Source of the DNA: Sandaracinaceae bacterium
GTDB taxonomy: Bacteria > Myxococcota_A > Polyangia > Polyangiales > Houyiibacteriaceae
NCBI GenBank assembly: GCA_020633055.1
Contig: JACKEJ010000006.1
Coordinates: forward strand, 248,001-312,000
Direction of reading: 5' to 3'
Length of the DNA: 64,000 nt
Under the pieces are notes generated by a model. The model had not been told where the DNA came from. It saw only the letters and a program-made list of their open reading frames with translations, and did no database searches. Positions 1 to 7,673 of this stretch are shown here, piece after piece. Position 1 is the stretch's first letter. Each line of letters opens with the position of its first letter. The position numbers and the translations under genes were made by a program.

Positions 1-1
1 C

Positions 2-784
2 GAGGTCTCGGCCGGCGCGCGCTACGGGCTGTTCGTGAGCCTCCCGCGCGGTATGCAGGAGCTGACCGACACCCTCGCCGACAGGGTGCGGGCCCACGCG
101 CAGGTGGGGGCGCGGGTGGCGACGCTGACCCCCGAGCGGGGCGGTTACCGGGTGGCGTTCGAGCAGGGCGGTGAGGCGCGGTCTCTCTGGGCCCAGCACG
201 TCGTGCTCGCGCTGCCGGCGCCGCACGTCGCTCGCCTGGTGGGGCCCTTCGCGGCGGACCTCGCGCGCGAGCTGCGGGCCTTTGCGCTGGGGAGCGCGGC
301 GGCGGTCACCGTGGCCGTACCCATGTCGGCGCTCGGGCGGCCACTCGACGCCTATGGCTTCGTCGTCCCGTCCGTGGAGCGGCGCGCCGTGATGGCCTGC
401 ACCTTCTCGAGCGCCAAGTGGGACGGGCGCGCGCCCGAGGACGTCGCGCTCTTGCGCGTGTTCTTCGGTGGGCACGCCAACCCCCGCGTTCACCGTGAGC
501 CGGACGCGCGCCTCGTCACGCTCGCGCGGGCTGCGCTGCGTGAGTGGCTGGGGCTCACGCGTTCCCCCGACCTGGTGCGCGTCGACCGTTACGAGGACGC
601 CATGCCGCGCTATCACGTCGGGCACCTGCAGCGCGTGGCGCGCGTCGAAGCGGCCGTGGCTGCCCGACCGGGGCTGCACCTGGTGGGGGGCGCGTACCGC
701 GGCGTCGGCATGCCGGATGTGATCGCCTCCGCTGACATGGCGGCCGGCGCGATCTCGGGCCATGCGTCGCCGCCCATGCCGTGA
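2..784 (+). CDS. hemG: Protoporphyrinogen oxidase, C-terminal part (5' end outside window)
   Basis: This is the end of an FAD-dependent, HemY-type protoporphyrinogen IX oxidase of haem biosynthesis. The frame is open from base 2, so the gene begins upstream; the GTG at 35 lies inside a conserved block (YGLFVSLPRGMQEL) and is not the start. The C-terminal signature HLVGGAYRGVGMPDVIASA (about 30 residues from the end) is the FAD-contacting motif of this family and of related flavin amine oxidases. The N-terminal Rossmann motif is not in the window. The next gene on the same strand follows after 149 bp with no visible function in between. I am fairly sure of the family; another flavin amine oxidase is the main alternative. 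Confidence 0.85.
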   Translation, partial: EVSAGARYGLFVSLPRGMQELTDTLADRVRAHAQVGARVATLTPERGGYRVAFEQGGEARSLWAQHVVLALPAPHVARLVGPFAADLARELRAFALGSAAAVTVAVPMSALGRPLDAYGFVVPSVERRAVMACTFSSAKWDGRAPEDVALLRVFFGGHANPRVHREPDARLVTLARAALREWLGLTRSPDLVRVDRYEDAMPRYHVGHLQRVARVEAAVAARPGLHLVGGAYRGVGMPDVIASADMAAGAISGHASPPMP

Positions 785-933
785 TGGGCCGCAGCGTGCT
801 CCGTGCCGCGCGTGCGCGGACGTGCTCGTCGTTGGCACCGCCCCCATGATGCCGTCGTAGCGCCGCGGCCAGCACGTGGGCGCCGGGATGACACGCCGCC
901 TGCGAGGAGCGTGGGGCGTGCTATCCCGGCCCC

Positions 934-1962
934 ATGAACGAGCGAGCGTATACGCGTGGACTGGAGGACCTGGGGCGCGGCTGCTACGCCTACCTCCAAC
1001 CCGACGGCTCCTGGGGCTGGAACAACGCCGGGCTGATCTGCGACGGCGAAGCCAGCTTGCTGGTGGACACCCTCTTCGACGTCCGCCTGACGGCCGAGAT
1101 GTTGCGGGTGATGCGAGACGCCGTCGGCGCGGCGCGGCACATCGGCACCGTCGTCAACACGCACGCGAACGGGGACCACTGCTGGGGAAATCAGCTGGTG
1201 CGCGACGCCGAGATCATCGCGTCGCGCCGCTCGGCGGAAGAGATGAGCGAGGTCACGCCCGGGCTCATGACCACACTGAACCGCGTGGCCCGCCTGACGC
1301 AGCGCTTTGGTGGCGTGGCGGACGGAGTGGGGCGCCTCGCGCGGGCGGTGCGCGTCCCCATGCTGCCCGATGTGATCGAGGCTGCCCCGTTCGTGGTGGA
1401 CATCTTCGGCGCGTTCCACTTCGACGAGATCGAGCTGGTGTTGCCCACACGCACCTTCGACGACGCCCTCACGCTGCGCGTCGGAGACAAGCGCGTGGAA
1501 CTGATCGAGGTGGGGCCGGCGCACACCAAGGGAGATGTCATCGTGCACGTGCCCGACGACGGAGTGGTCTACACGGGGGACATCCTGTTCGTCGGTGGGC
1601 ACCCCGTCGTGTGGGAGGGGCCGGTGTCCAACTGGATCGCGGCGTGTCGCCGAGTCGAGGCGATGGACGTCCACACCGTCGTGCCCGGTCACGGTCCGCT
1701 CGCTACGAAGGCCGACGTGGCGCGCATGCGCGAGTACCTCGAGTACCTCGCGCGGGAGGCGCGCAGCTGCTTCGACGCAGGGCTCGACGTGGCAACGGCG
1801 GCGCGCGCCATCTCCCTCGCGGACTACGCAGCATGGGGCGAGGCGGAGCGCATCGTCGTCAACGTCGACACGCTCTACCGCGAGTTCAGCGGCGCACCGC
1901 CGCGCAAGAGCGCCGTGCCCTGCTTCGCCGCCATGGCCCGCTACGCGGGCAAGGCGCGCTGA
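934..1962 (+). CDS. Metallo-beta-lactamase-fold hydrolase with HxNxDH metal motif
   Basis: This 342-residue protein has the metallo-hydrolase fold. The first metal motif is THANGDH (H77, N79, D81, H82), so the usual second His of HxHxDH is Asn. The later ligands are present: H197 in GPAHTKGD, D216 in TGDILF and H253 in VPGHGPL. Members with this THANGDH pattern are usually annotated as MBL-fold or cyclase-like hydrolases of unknown substrate, and the overall arrangement resembles glyoxalase-II-like enzymes. There is no signal peptide, so it is probably cytoplasmic. It sits 87 bp before a haloalkane dehalogenase on the same strand, which may hint at detoxification, but that is inference. TATCCC lies 6 nt before the ATG and no ribosome binding site is visible. 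Confidence 0.8.
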   Translation: MNERAYTRGLEDLGRGCYAYLQPDGSWGWNNAGLICDGEASLLVDTLFDVRLTAEMLRVMRDAVGAARHIGTVVNTHANGDHCWGNQLVRDAEIIASRRSAEEMSEVTPGLMTTLNRVARLTQRFGGVADGVGRLARAVRVPMLPDVIEAAPFVVDIFGAFHFDEIELVLPTRTFDDALTLRVGDKRVELIEVGPAHTKGDVIVHVPDDGVVYTGDILFVGGHPVVWEGPVSNWIAACRRVEAMDVHTVVPGHGPLATKADVARMREYLEYLAREARSCFDAGLDVATAARAISLADYAAWGEAERIVVNVDTLYREFSGAPPRKSAVPCFAAMARYAGKAR

Positions 1963-2049
1963 GCACCGGATCCTGGTGTGCCTGGGGCCACCGCGCGCGC
2001 CGTACGACGGAACGTCCACCGACGAGGCCCGCCGGCGTACCATCGGGCC

Positions 2050-2955
2050 ATGGAGTTCGTACGCACCCCAGCCCACCGCTTTCTGAACCTGCCGGACTAC
2101 CCGTTCGCGCCCCACTACGTGGAGGTGGGCGAGCCCGCGCTGCGCATGCACTACGTGGACGAGGGGCCGCGCAACGGGCCGGTGGTCCTCATGTTGCACG
2201 GCGAACCTTCGTGGTCGTACCTCTACCGCCACATGATCCCCCTGTGCGCAGAGGCCGGGAACCGCGTCATCGCGCCCGACCTGGTCGGCTTCGGCAAGTC
2301 CGACAAGCCCACCCGCCTCGGTGACTACTCGTTCGCGCAGCACGTCGCGTGGATGACCGACTTCGTCACGCGTCTCGATCTGCAGGGCGTCACGCTGGTC
2401 TGTCAGGACTGGGGGTCGCTCATCGGGTTGCGCGTCGCGGCGGAGAACGAGGCCCGCTTCGCGCGCATCGCGCTCAGCAACGGCATGCTCCCCACTGGCG
2501 AACGGAGTCTCCCGCGCGCGTTCAAGCTCTGGCGCGCGTTCGCCGAGAAGAGCCCAGTGCTCCCGGTGGGCGCCATCGTGGCCATGGGCACCAAGCGGAC
2601 GCTCACCCCTCGCGAGCGCGCTGCGTACGACGCGCCGTTTCCCAGCAAGCGACACCAAGCCGGCGCCCGTGCGTTTCCGTCGCTGGTGCCCGCGAGCCCC
2701 CGCGACCCCGCCGCCCCCGCGAACCTGCGCGCGTGGGAGGTGCTCGACCGCTGGGAGAAGCCGTTCCTGCTCGCCTTCACCGATGGCGACCCCATCACGC
2801 GCGGTGCCGACCGCTACGTGGCCGGGCGGGTACCGGGCACCAAGGGGCAGCCGCACGTCACCTTGCGCGGAGGACACTTCGTCCAGGAGGACGCGCCCGA
2901 CGAGTTCGCCGCAGCGGTCAACGACCTCGTCGCGCGCACGACGCCGCCACGCTGA
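2050..2955 (+). CDS. dhmA: Haloalkane dehalogenase
   Basis: This 301-residue alpha/beta hydrolase should hydrolyse carbon-halogen bonds in haloalkanes (EC 3.8.1.5). The oxyanion-hole motif is HGEPSWSY from residue 50. The nucleophile is D120 in VCQDWGS, directly followed by W121, one of the halide-stabilising tryptophans. The general base is H276 in GGHFVQED, and the acid is probably one of the Asp residues in TDGDP (245-247). An Asp instead of Ser nucleophile followed by Trp is the hallmark that separates dehalogenases from esterases and epoxide hydrolases. The protein looks closest to the DhlA/DhmA (HLD-I) group. The start at 2050 is chosen because TACCAT lies 6 nt upstream; an earlier in-frame ATG at 1978 adds residues unlike the family. 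Confidence 0.85.
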   Translation: MEFVRTPAHRFLNLPDYPFAPHYVEVGEPALRMHYVDEGPRNGPVVLMLHGEPSWSYLYRHMIPLCAEAGNRVIAPDLVGFGKSDKPTRLGDYSFAQHVAWMTDFVTRLDLQGVTLVCQDWGSLIGLRVAAENEARFARIALSNGMLPTGERSLPRAFKLWRAFAEKSPVLPVGAIVAMGTKRTLTPRERAAYDAPFPSKRHQAGARAFPSLVPASPRDPAAPANLRAWEVLDRWEKPFLLAFTDGDPITRGADRYVAGRVPGTKGQPHVTLRGGHFVQEDAPDEFAAAVNDLVARTTPPR

Positions 2956-2977
2956 GCACGTGAGGTATGCTCTCGGG

Positions 2978-3376
2978 GTGGACGAACCCGAGCAGCACCC
3001 CTCCGAGCCGCCTCGCACCCCGCGCGCCGAGCGCTATGCGCTGATGGGTCAGGTCCGCGTACGCCGGTCCGAGGTGGACTATGTCCTCGACATCATCGAC
3101 ATCAGCTCGAGCGGTGCGCTGATCGACTTGGGCGAGCTCGCCCGGCCCAAGTGGCTCAAGGTGCGCCAGACGGTGTTCGTCACGCTGCTGCTGGAGGGCG
3201 CGCAGCAGGACCTCGCCGGCGAGGTGGTGCGCATCGTCGAGGACCTCGAGGGCGCGCGCTTCGCCATCCGCTACAAGCCCGACGTCGCCGTCGACGACCT
3301 GCGTCAGCTGCTCGGCGCCCACGGTCGGTCGCTCCCGCCTCCTCTCCCGGGCACGTTCGGGCGCAGGGGTGGCTAG
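2978..3376 (+). CDS. PilZ domain protein
   Basis: This is a small protein (132 residues from the GTG at 2978). It carries the PilZ signature DISSSGAL, matching (D/N)xSxxG at residues 41-46, within a beta-barrel-like sequence. PilZ domains bind cyclic-di-GMP. The N-terminal arginine motif is not a perfect RxxxR: R13, R16 and R19 are present but differently spaced, so ligand binding should not be assumed. Single-domain PilZ proteins often modulate motility or exopolysaccharide systems, and the partner here is unknown. TATGCT lies 6 nt before the GTG. A GTG at 2960 and an ATG at 3044 are alternative starts, but the ATG would remove the arginine region. Its end overlaps the next gene by 8 bases. 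Confidence 0.7.
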   Translation: MDEPEQHPSEPPRTPRAERYALMGQVRVRRSEVDYVLDIIDISSSGALIDLGELARPKWLKVRQTVFVTLLLEGAQQDLAGEVVRIVEDLEGARFAIRYKPDVAVDDLRQLLGAHGRSLPPPLPGTFGRRGG

Positions 3377-3833
3377 CGTGGGCGCTCGGGAAGACCTGCG
3401 CCCGGTCCCACCGACGGCGGGCTACTCCGGCACGCCTCTGGTGAAGAAGCTCGGCATCAAACCCGGACAGCGGCTCGCATACCTGAACGCGCCTTCGCCG
3501 TTGCCCGCCGAGCTGGCCGCCTACGAGCACGACGGTCCCATCGCGTCGACCTTGCGCGGGGCGGCGCGCGACGTGATCGTCTGGTTCGTGACCGAGCGTC
3601 GCGTGCTCGAGACGCGCTTCGCGCGCACGGTGAGCGCGCTCGACCCGTTCGGCGGGCTCTGGGTGGCCTGGCCGAAGCGCGCGTCCGGGGTGAGCACCGA
3701 CGTCACGGAGGACGTGGTCCGCGCGGTCGCGCTGGCAGCCGGCTTGGTGGACAACAAGGTCTGCGCCGTGGACGCCACGTGGTCTGGCCTGCGGTGCGTC
3801 GTGCGCGTCGCGGACCGACCGAAGAAGCGCTGA
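3369..3833 (+). CDS. DUF3052 family protein
   Basis: This 154-residue protein carries the family signature GYSGTPLVKKLGIKPG near residues 18-33 and a conserved central VWFVTERRVLE block. DUF3052 proteins are small cytoplasmic proteins of unknown function with homologues in many actinobacteria and some proteobacteria. The repeated pattern of a Trp-containing strand plus a TDVTEDVVRAVALAAGLVD helix looks like a compact alpha/beta fold. The GTG start overlaps the end of the PilZ gene, so the two are probably co-transcribed. No catalytic motif is visible and I assign no function. Confidence 0.7.
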   Translation: MASVGAREDLRPVPPTAGYSGTPLVKKLGIKPGQRLAYLNAPSPLPAELAAYEHDGPIASTLRGAARDVIVWFVTERRVLETRFARTVSALDPFGGLWVAWPKRASGVSTDVTEDVVRAVALAAGLVDNKVCAVDATWSGLRCVVRVADRPKKR

Positions 3834-3880
3834 TCCATGCGGGGGAATTGCCGCGGGCTCGCGTCGTAGACTGGGCCCAC

Positions 3881-4873
3881 GTGCAACCCGCGCATCACCG
3901 CTTCAGCCGCCTCGTCGACCTCCTGCAGGACATGGACGCGCGCCTCCGGGGGCCTCGCGCTCGGAAGCCGGTGCCCGTGCGCGCTCCCCTCGGGGATGCA
4001 GCATCGGCGCCGCTGCTCGCCGCGCTCCCACCCGCCGCCGCCGAGTTCTTCGCCAACGTCGGCTACGACGCGCGTTGGGAGTCCGTGCTCCCCGACCCTC
4101 GCGTGGCGCTGGTGCATACGCCCAGCGAGCAGCGTCTCGTCTTCGACCGCCTCGGCGTGGATCCGCAGCAGGTCCCCGTGCGCCCCCTCGCGCTGGCTCA
4201 GGACGGCTTCTCGGTCTGGTACCTGGACCTCGACGCCGACGTGGAGGACCCCCCTGTGATGGGGCTGAACAGCGACCTCGACGGCCCCGTCGTCGCGTCG
4301 CCGACGTTCTCTCGGTACGTCGCCCAGCACCTGGTCACGTTGGCGATGGGGGGCGGCGGTCGCGTGGCGTTCGAGCCCTCGCGGCCTCTTTCTGGCGAGC
4401 TGCTGCTGCCGGACCTGCACCCGGGGTTGATGGCCGCGGGCGGTGGGCTGCTGCTTCCGTACGACGACAGCGTGGACGCCGCCGACGCCCGCGTGTGGCT
4501 CGCGTTCTCGAAGGTCGCCGAGCTCGTGCAGGCGCTGCCGTGGGACGAGCTCCCGCTGGCGTGGCTCAGCGGATACGTGGACCCGGGCAAGACACCCGGA
4601 AATGCAGGGTCGCTGTGCTTTCGGGGCGTGTCCGACGACGCCCTCCTCCGCGGGGGGGACGTCACGCTCCTCGCGGCCGAAGGGGGACGCGCACAGGTCC
4701 TGGTCCACCGCGATGGCGCCCGCGGGGCGTGGATGACGCGCAGCATCTTGTCCACTGGCGCCCCCTCGAAGCAGCTGTACCTGCTCACCGACCGCGCAGA
4801 CCGCAAGCACTACGAAACCTGGGTACGCCAGCTGGGGGGCGAGCTCACGCAGCGTGGTGGGCGCAAGGTATGA
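3881..4873 (+). CDS. Hypothetical protein, possibly SUKH-like
   Basis: I do not recognise this 330-residue protein with confidence. The N-terminal half contains a block LPPAAAEFFANVGY, then FSVWYLDLDAD and a VASPTFSRYVAQHL helix, an order reminiscent of SMI1/KNR4 (SUKH) proteins, which act as immunity or scaffold proteins. The C-terminal third has no obvious relative. There is no signal peptide or membrane segment. The GTG start at 3881 is chosen because TAGACT lies 8 nt upstream and the preceding in-frame codons run back into the DUF3052 gene. It follows the DUF3052 gene by 47 bp on the same strand and ends facing the FAD oxidoreductase. No toxin gene is adjacent, so an immunity role has no support from context. 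Confidence 0.5.
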   Translation: MQPAHHRFSRLVDLLQDMDARLRGPRARKPVPVRAPLGDAASAPLLAALPPAAAEFFANVGYDARWESVLPDPRVALVHTPSEQRLVFDRLGVDPQQVPVRPLALAQDGFSVWYLDLDADVEDPPVMGLNSDLDGPVVASPTFSRYVAQHLVTLAMGGGGRVAFEPSRPLSGELLLPDLHPGLMAAGGGLLLPYDDSVDAADARVWLAFSKVAELVQALPWDELPLAWLSGYVDPGKTPGNAGSLCFRGVSDDALLRGGDVTLLAAEGGRAQVLVHRDGARGAWMTRSILSTGAPSKQLYLLTDRADRKHYETWVRQLGGELTQRGGRKV

Positions 4874-4990
4874 CCCCGCGTGGCGGGCCCAAGTCCGCGA
4901 GGCTCGGAACGAAAGGCCGGGAGGCGACCGACCTCGACCGACTCGGGAGCGTTCTTTGTGGCCTGTGCACCCACGAATCGGCGGATGCCA

Positions 4991-6106
4991 TCAGGCGGGG
5001 TCCACGCCCTTGTAGATCCCACGCCGGACGACGAGCGGGAACAGCACGTTGCGCACCCAGAACAACCCGATGCCCACGCTGAGCCCGTTGGGCGCGAACA
5101 CGCGCATGCCGTCGTGCTGGACGCCCAGCACCGAGCCCCAGCGATGAGGCGTGGCCTCGAACGCCTTCATGCGGTCCTCGCGCCCTTCGAGTAGGCATCG
5201 CACGTTGTGCGCCACCGTCAGGAAGCCGGAGTTGCGCGCCGAGCTGCGGTTCGGGTCCGTGGCGGCCACGTCGCCCACCGTGAACACGTTGTTGTAGCCC
5301 GGCACGCGCAGCTGGGGGTCGGCGCGCACGAAGCCGTCCTCCTCGAGCATGTTGGCCGGCACGAAGCTCGTGTTGGGCTGCAGCCGGCCCACGGCCCAGA
5401 GGACGGCGTCCGCCTGAAAGGCGGGCTGCCCACTCGAGAACGCGATCGGCCCGGGGGTCAGCCGCTCACCCGCGAAGCCCGCGGGCATCACCGCGCGGTG
5501 GCCCGGGCGCAGCGCCACGCCTTGACGCTCGAGTCGCGCCACGACCTGCTTGCGCACGCGCGGGTGGTAGTCCGGGAGCAGCCCGCGCTCACCGAAGAAG
5601 AGCGTCACGGGCTTGTCCGGGTGCGCCTCCCTCAGGTTCGAGGCGGCGCTCGCGGCCGTCGCACCGCCCCCCACGACCGCCACGGAAGCGGCGGCCGCCA
5701 GCTGCGACGCGACCTCGTCGATCCCCTGCTCCACGTCCTCACGCCCCTCGAGCGTAGCCGTACGCCAGAAACCGTTGGTCACGCCCATGGAGAGCACCAA
5801 GGCGTCGTAGCGCAGCGTCTCCTCGGTTCCGTCCATGCGACGTACCACGACTTCGTCTCGCTCCGGGAGCAGGCGCGTGATCAGGCCGTGGCGCGTCGCC
5901 ATCCCGCGCAGCTTGCGGTAGCGCGCAAAGTCCACGAGGTAGTGCTCGCGCCACAGCCCGGGCCGGGCGACGCGCGTGCCGAGCTCCTGCCCGCTCACCA
6001 GACACGGTTTCGGCGAGACGCCGATGACCTCGACCTCGGGGTGCAGGCCCAGGGCCACCAGCAGCCCGGTGTCGCCGAGGCCTGCGATCACGATGCGCTT
6101 CTTCAT
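4991..6106 (-). CDS. FAD-dependent NADH dehydrogenase-like oxidoreductase
   Basis: This 371-residue flavoprotein belongs to the pyridine-nucleotide-disulfide oxidoreductase superfamily, in the NDH-2/Ndh-like branch. The N terminus has a Rossmann motif, IVIAGLGDTG, in which the classical GxGxxG reads GLGDTG. A second nucleotide site VAVVGGGATAASAA follows near residue 145. The C-terminal FTVGDVAATDP is the FAD-ribityl motif. No redox-active CxxC is present, so it is not a disulfide reductase. There is no signal peptide. TAGAAC lies 7 nt before the ATG. It is divergent from the Tag-like glycosylase gene, with 48 bp between the starts. The substrate is unknown; NADH:quinone reduction is one possibility. 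Confidence 0.75.
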   Translation of the reverse strand: MKKRIVIAGLGDTGLLVALGLHPEVEVIGVSPKPCLVSGQELGTRVARPGLWREHYLVDFARYRKLRGMATRHGLITRLLPERDEVVVRRMDGTEETLRYDALVLSMGVTNGFWRTATLEGREDVEQGIDEVASQLAAAASVAVVGGGATAASAASNLREAHPDKPVTLFFGERGLLPDYHPRVRKQVVARLERQGVALRPGHRAVMPAGFAGERLTPGPIAFSSGQPAFQADAVLWAVGRLQPNTSFVPANMLEEDGFVRADPQLRVPGYNNVFTVGDVAATDPNRSSARNSGFLTVAHNVRCLLEGREDRMKAFEATPHRWGSVLGVQHDGMRVFAPNGLSVGIGLFWVRNVLFPLVVRRGIYKGVDPA

Positions 6107-6154
6107 GGCGAGCGTTCTACCATCCTCCACGCCGGAGGAAGGACCGGCGCGATC

Positions 6155-6853
6155 ATGGAGACGTTCAAGCAGATCTACGCTCGGGCCGCCGCACGCAAAG
6201 GCAAGAAGGCTCTCGAGGCACGCTTCCCCGCAACGCTGAGCGAGGCGGAGCTCGCCGCGACAGAAGACCACCGCTGGGTGGCGGCCATGGCGCGGGCCCT
6301 CTTCGAGGCCGGGTTCTCGTGGAAGGTGATCGAGACGAAGTGGCCCGGGTTCGAGGAGGCCTTCTCCGGCTTCGACCCGCGCGTGCTGCTGGCGCTGACC
6401 GACCAGCAGGTGGACGGACTCGGACGCGATCCACGCATCGTGCGCAACGCGGCCAAGATCCGAGCGGTCCTCGACAACGCGGGCTTCGTCGCGGACGTCG
6501 CCGCGGAGCACGGCAGCTTCGGGCGCTTTGTTGCCGCGTGGCCTCCCTCCGACATCACGGGGCTGTGGGCGATGCTGAAGGAACGCGGCGGTCGTCTCGG
6601 TGGCGACACCGGGCCGCGCGTGCTGCGCAAGATGGGGAAGGACACATTCATCTTGAGCAACGACGTCGTGACGGCCCTCATCGGGCTCGGGGTGGTGCAG
6701 AAGAAGCCCACGTCCAAAGCGGACCTACGTGCCGTTCAGGCCGCGTTCGACCGCTGGCGCGCCGAGAGCGGGCGCGACCTGGCGACGATCAGCCTGACGC
6801 TGGCGTGCACCGTGGCGAGCCCCGATCCGGACGCGTCCGGCGGCGCGCACTGA
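6155..6853 (+). CDS. DNA-3-methyladenine glycosylase I-like protein
   Basis: This 232-residue protein resembles TagI, which excises 3-methyladenine from alkylated DNA. The conserved block is FEAGFSWKVIETKWPGFEEA near residues 50-70, followed by FSGFDP, matching the helix-hairpin region around the catalytic site of TagI. The zinc-snap ligands of E. coli Tag (an N-terminal Cys and His plus a C-terminal His-x3-Cys) are not visible: the N terminus has no Cys and the C terminus no His-Cys pair. It therefore looks like a zinc-free relative with possibly different specificity. A GGAGGAAGG sequence ends 13 nt before the ATG. It is convergent with the methyltransferase gene; a 6-bp GC hairpin at 6884-6900 lies between them. 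Confidence 0.75.
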   Translation: METFKQIYARAAARKGKKALEARFPATLSEAELAATEDHRWVAAMARALFEAGFSWKVIETKWPGFEEAFSGFDPRVLLALTDQQVDGLGRDPRIVRNAAKIRAVLDNAGFVADVAAEHGSFGRFVAAWPPSDITGLWAMLKERGGRLGGDTGPRVLRKMGKDTFILSNDVVTALIGLGVVQKKPTSKADLRAVQAAFDRWRAESGRDLATISLTLACTVASPDPDASGGAH

Positions 6854-6904
6854 CGCCTGCGGGTGGGCCGATGGTGGGGCAGTCGCGCCGTGCGGGCGCG
6901 CGGC

Positions 6905-7582
6905 TCAGCGAAACACCCGCACGCGGGTCGGATTGGTGAACCGGTAGCCGTCCGCGTCACGCCCCGCCTCGAACGCGGCCGCGACCTCGGGCTGCTCGAT
7001 GCGCTCCGCCACGATGTCGTTGAAGCTCATGCCGATCATGTGGGCCTTGAACGCAGCGAAGGACTCGAAGCGCGCCTCGGTCGTGTACCAGCACTCTTCT
7101 ACGCGCTCGAAGCGTGTGGCGGCTCGGTCGAGCGCGGCGAGGGCCAACGCGCGCACCTCCGTCTCGTCGTGGAACGGCCGGATCACCTGGCTGAACTGCC
7201 CGTGGATGTCGGGCTCCAGCACGAACAGGGCGCCGCCCGGACGCAGCGCGCGCTGCGCCTCCCGCAGGGCCGTGTCCATGTGCTGCGCGGGGACGTGGTG
7301 CAGCGAGCGCGACAGGACGACCGCGTCGGCGCACGCGTCCACGACGGGGAGCGCCTCGGCGGGGGCTAGGGCGAACGTCACACCGGCCGCTGTCGGTGCG
7401 GCGGCGTTCTTCGCGGCCTGCACCGGGTCGGGTTCGAAGCCTCGCACACGCGCACCGCGCTGAGCGAGCGCGCGACTCAGCCGGCCTGGGCCGCAGCCCA
7501 CGTCCAGGACGTCCCACCCAGCCCATGCGCCGAGCTGCGCGAGCGCGTCGACATCCTCCAGCGTTCCGAGGTGCTTGATCAT
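6905..7582 (-). CDS. Class I SAM-dependent methyltransferase
   Basis: This 225-residue protein has a Rossmann methyltransferase core. Motif I is VLDVGCGPGRLSRAL near residues 26-40 and an acidic residue (FEPD) ends strand 2. ADAVVLSRSLHHV corresponds to motif IV and LRPGGALFVLEPD to the post-motif region. The pattern is that of the Methyltransf_11/UbiE-like family acting on small molecules. The substrate is not deducible. The ATG at 7582 is preferred over an upstream in-frame ATG because the fold starts soon after it and TACGAA lies 6 nt upstream. It is divergent from the MopE-like lipoprotein gene. Confidence 0.8.
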   Translation of the reverse strand: MIKHLGTLEDVDALAQLGAWAGWDVLDVGCGPGRLSRALAQRGARVRGFEPDPVQAAKNAAAPTAAGVTFALAPAEALPVVDACADAVVLSRSLHHVPAQHMDTALREAQRALRPGGALFVLEPDIHGQFSQVIRPFHDETEVRALALAALDRAATRFERVEECWYTTEARFESFAAFKAHMIGMSFNDIVAERIEQPEVAAAFEAGRDADGYRFTNPTRVRVFR

Positions 7583-7673
7583 GGCGTGTTCGTAGCAGGT
7601 CGCCGGAGGCGTCGCACCGCATCCGGGGACGCCATGATCCATGTGGTGAGATGGGTGCTATCTTCTCGTGATA

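Noticed and set aside
613..3018. 801-residue minus-strand open frame
   Set aside because: It spans antisense to three recognisable plus-strand genes and shows no family features.
6884..6900. CGCGCC/GGCGCG hairpin between the Tag-like and methyltransferase genes
   Set aside because: A 6-bp stem with no T-tract is expected by chance in DNA of this GC content.
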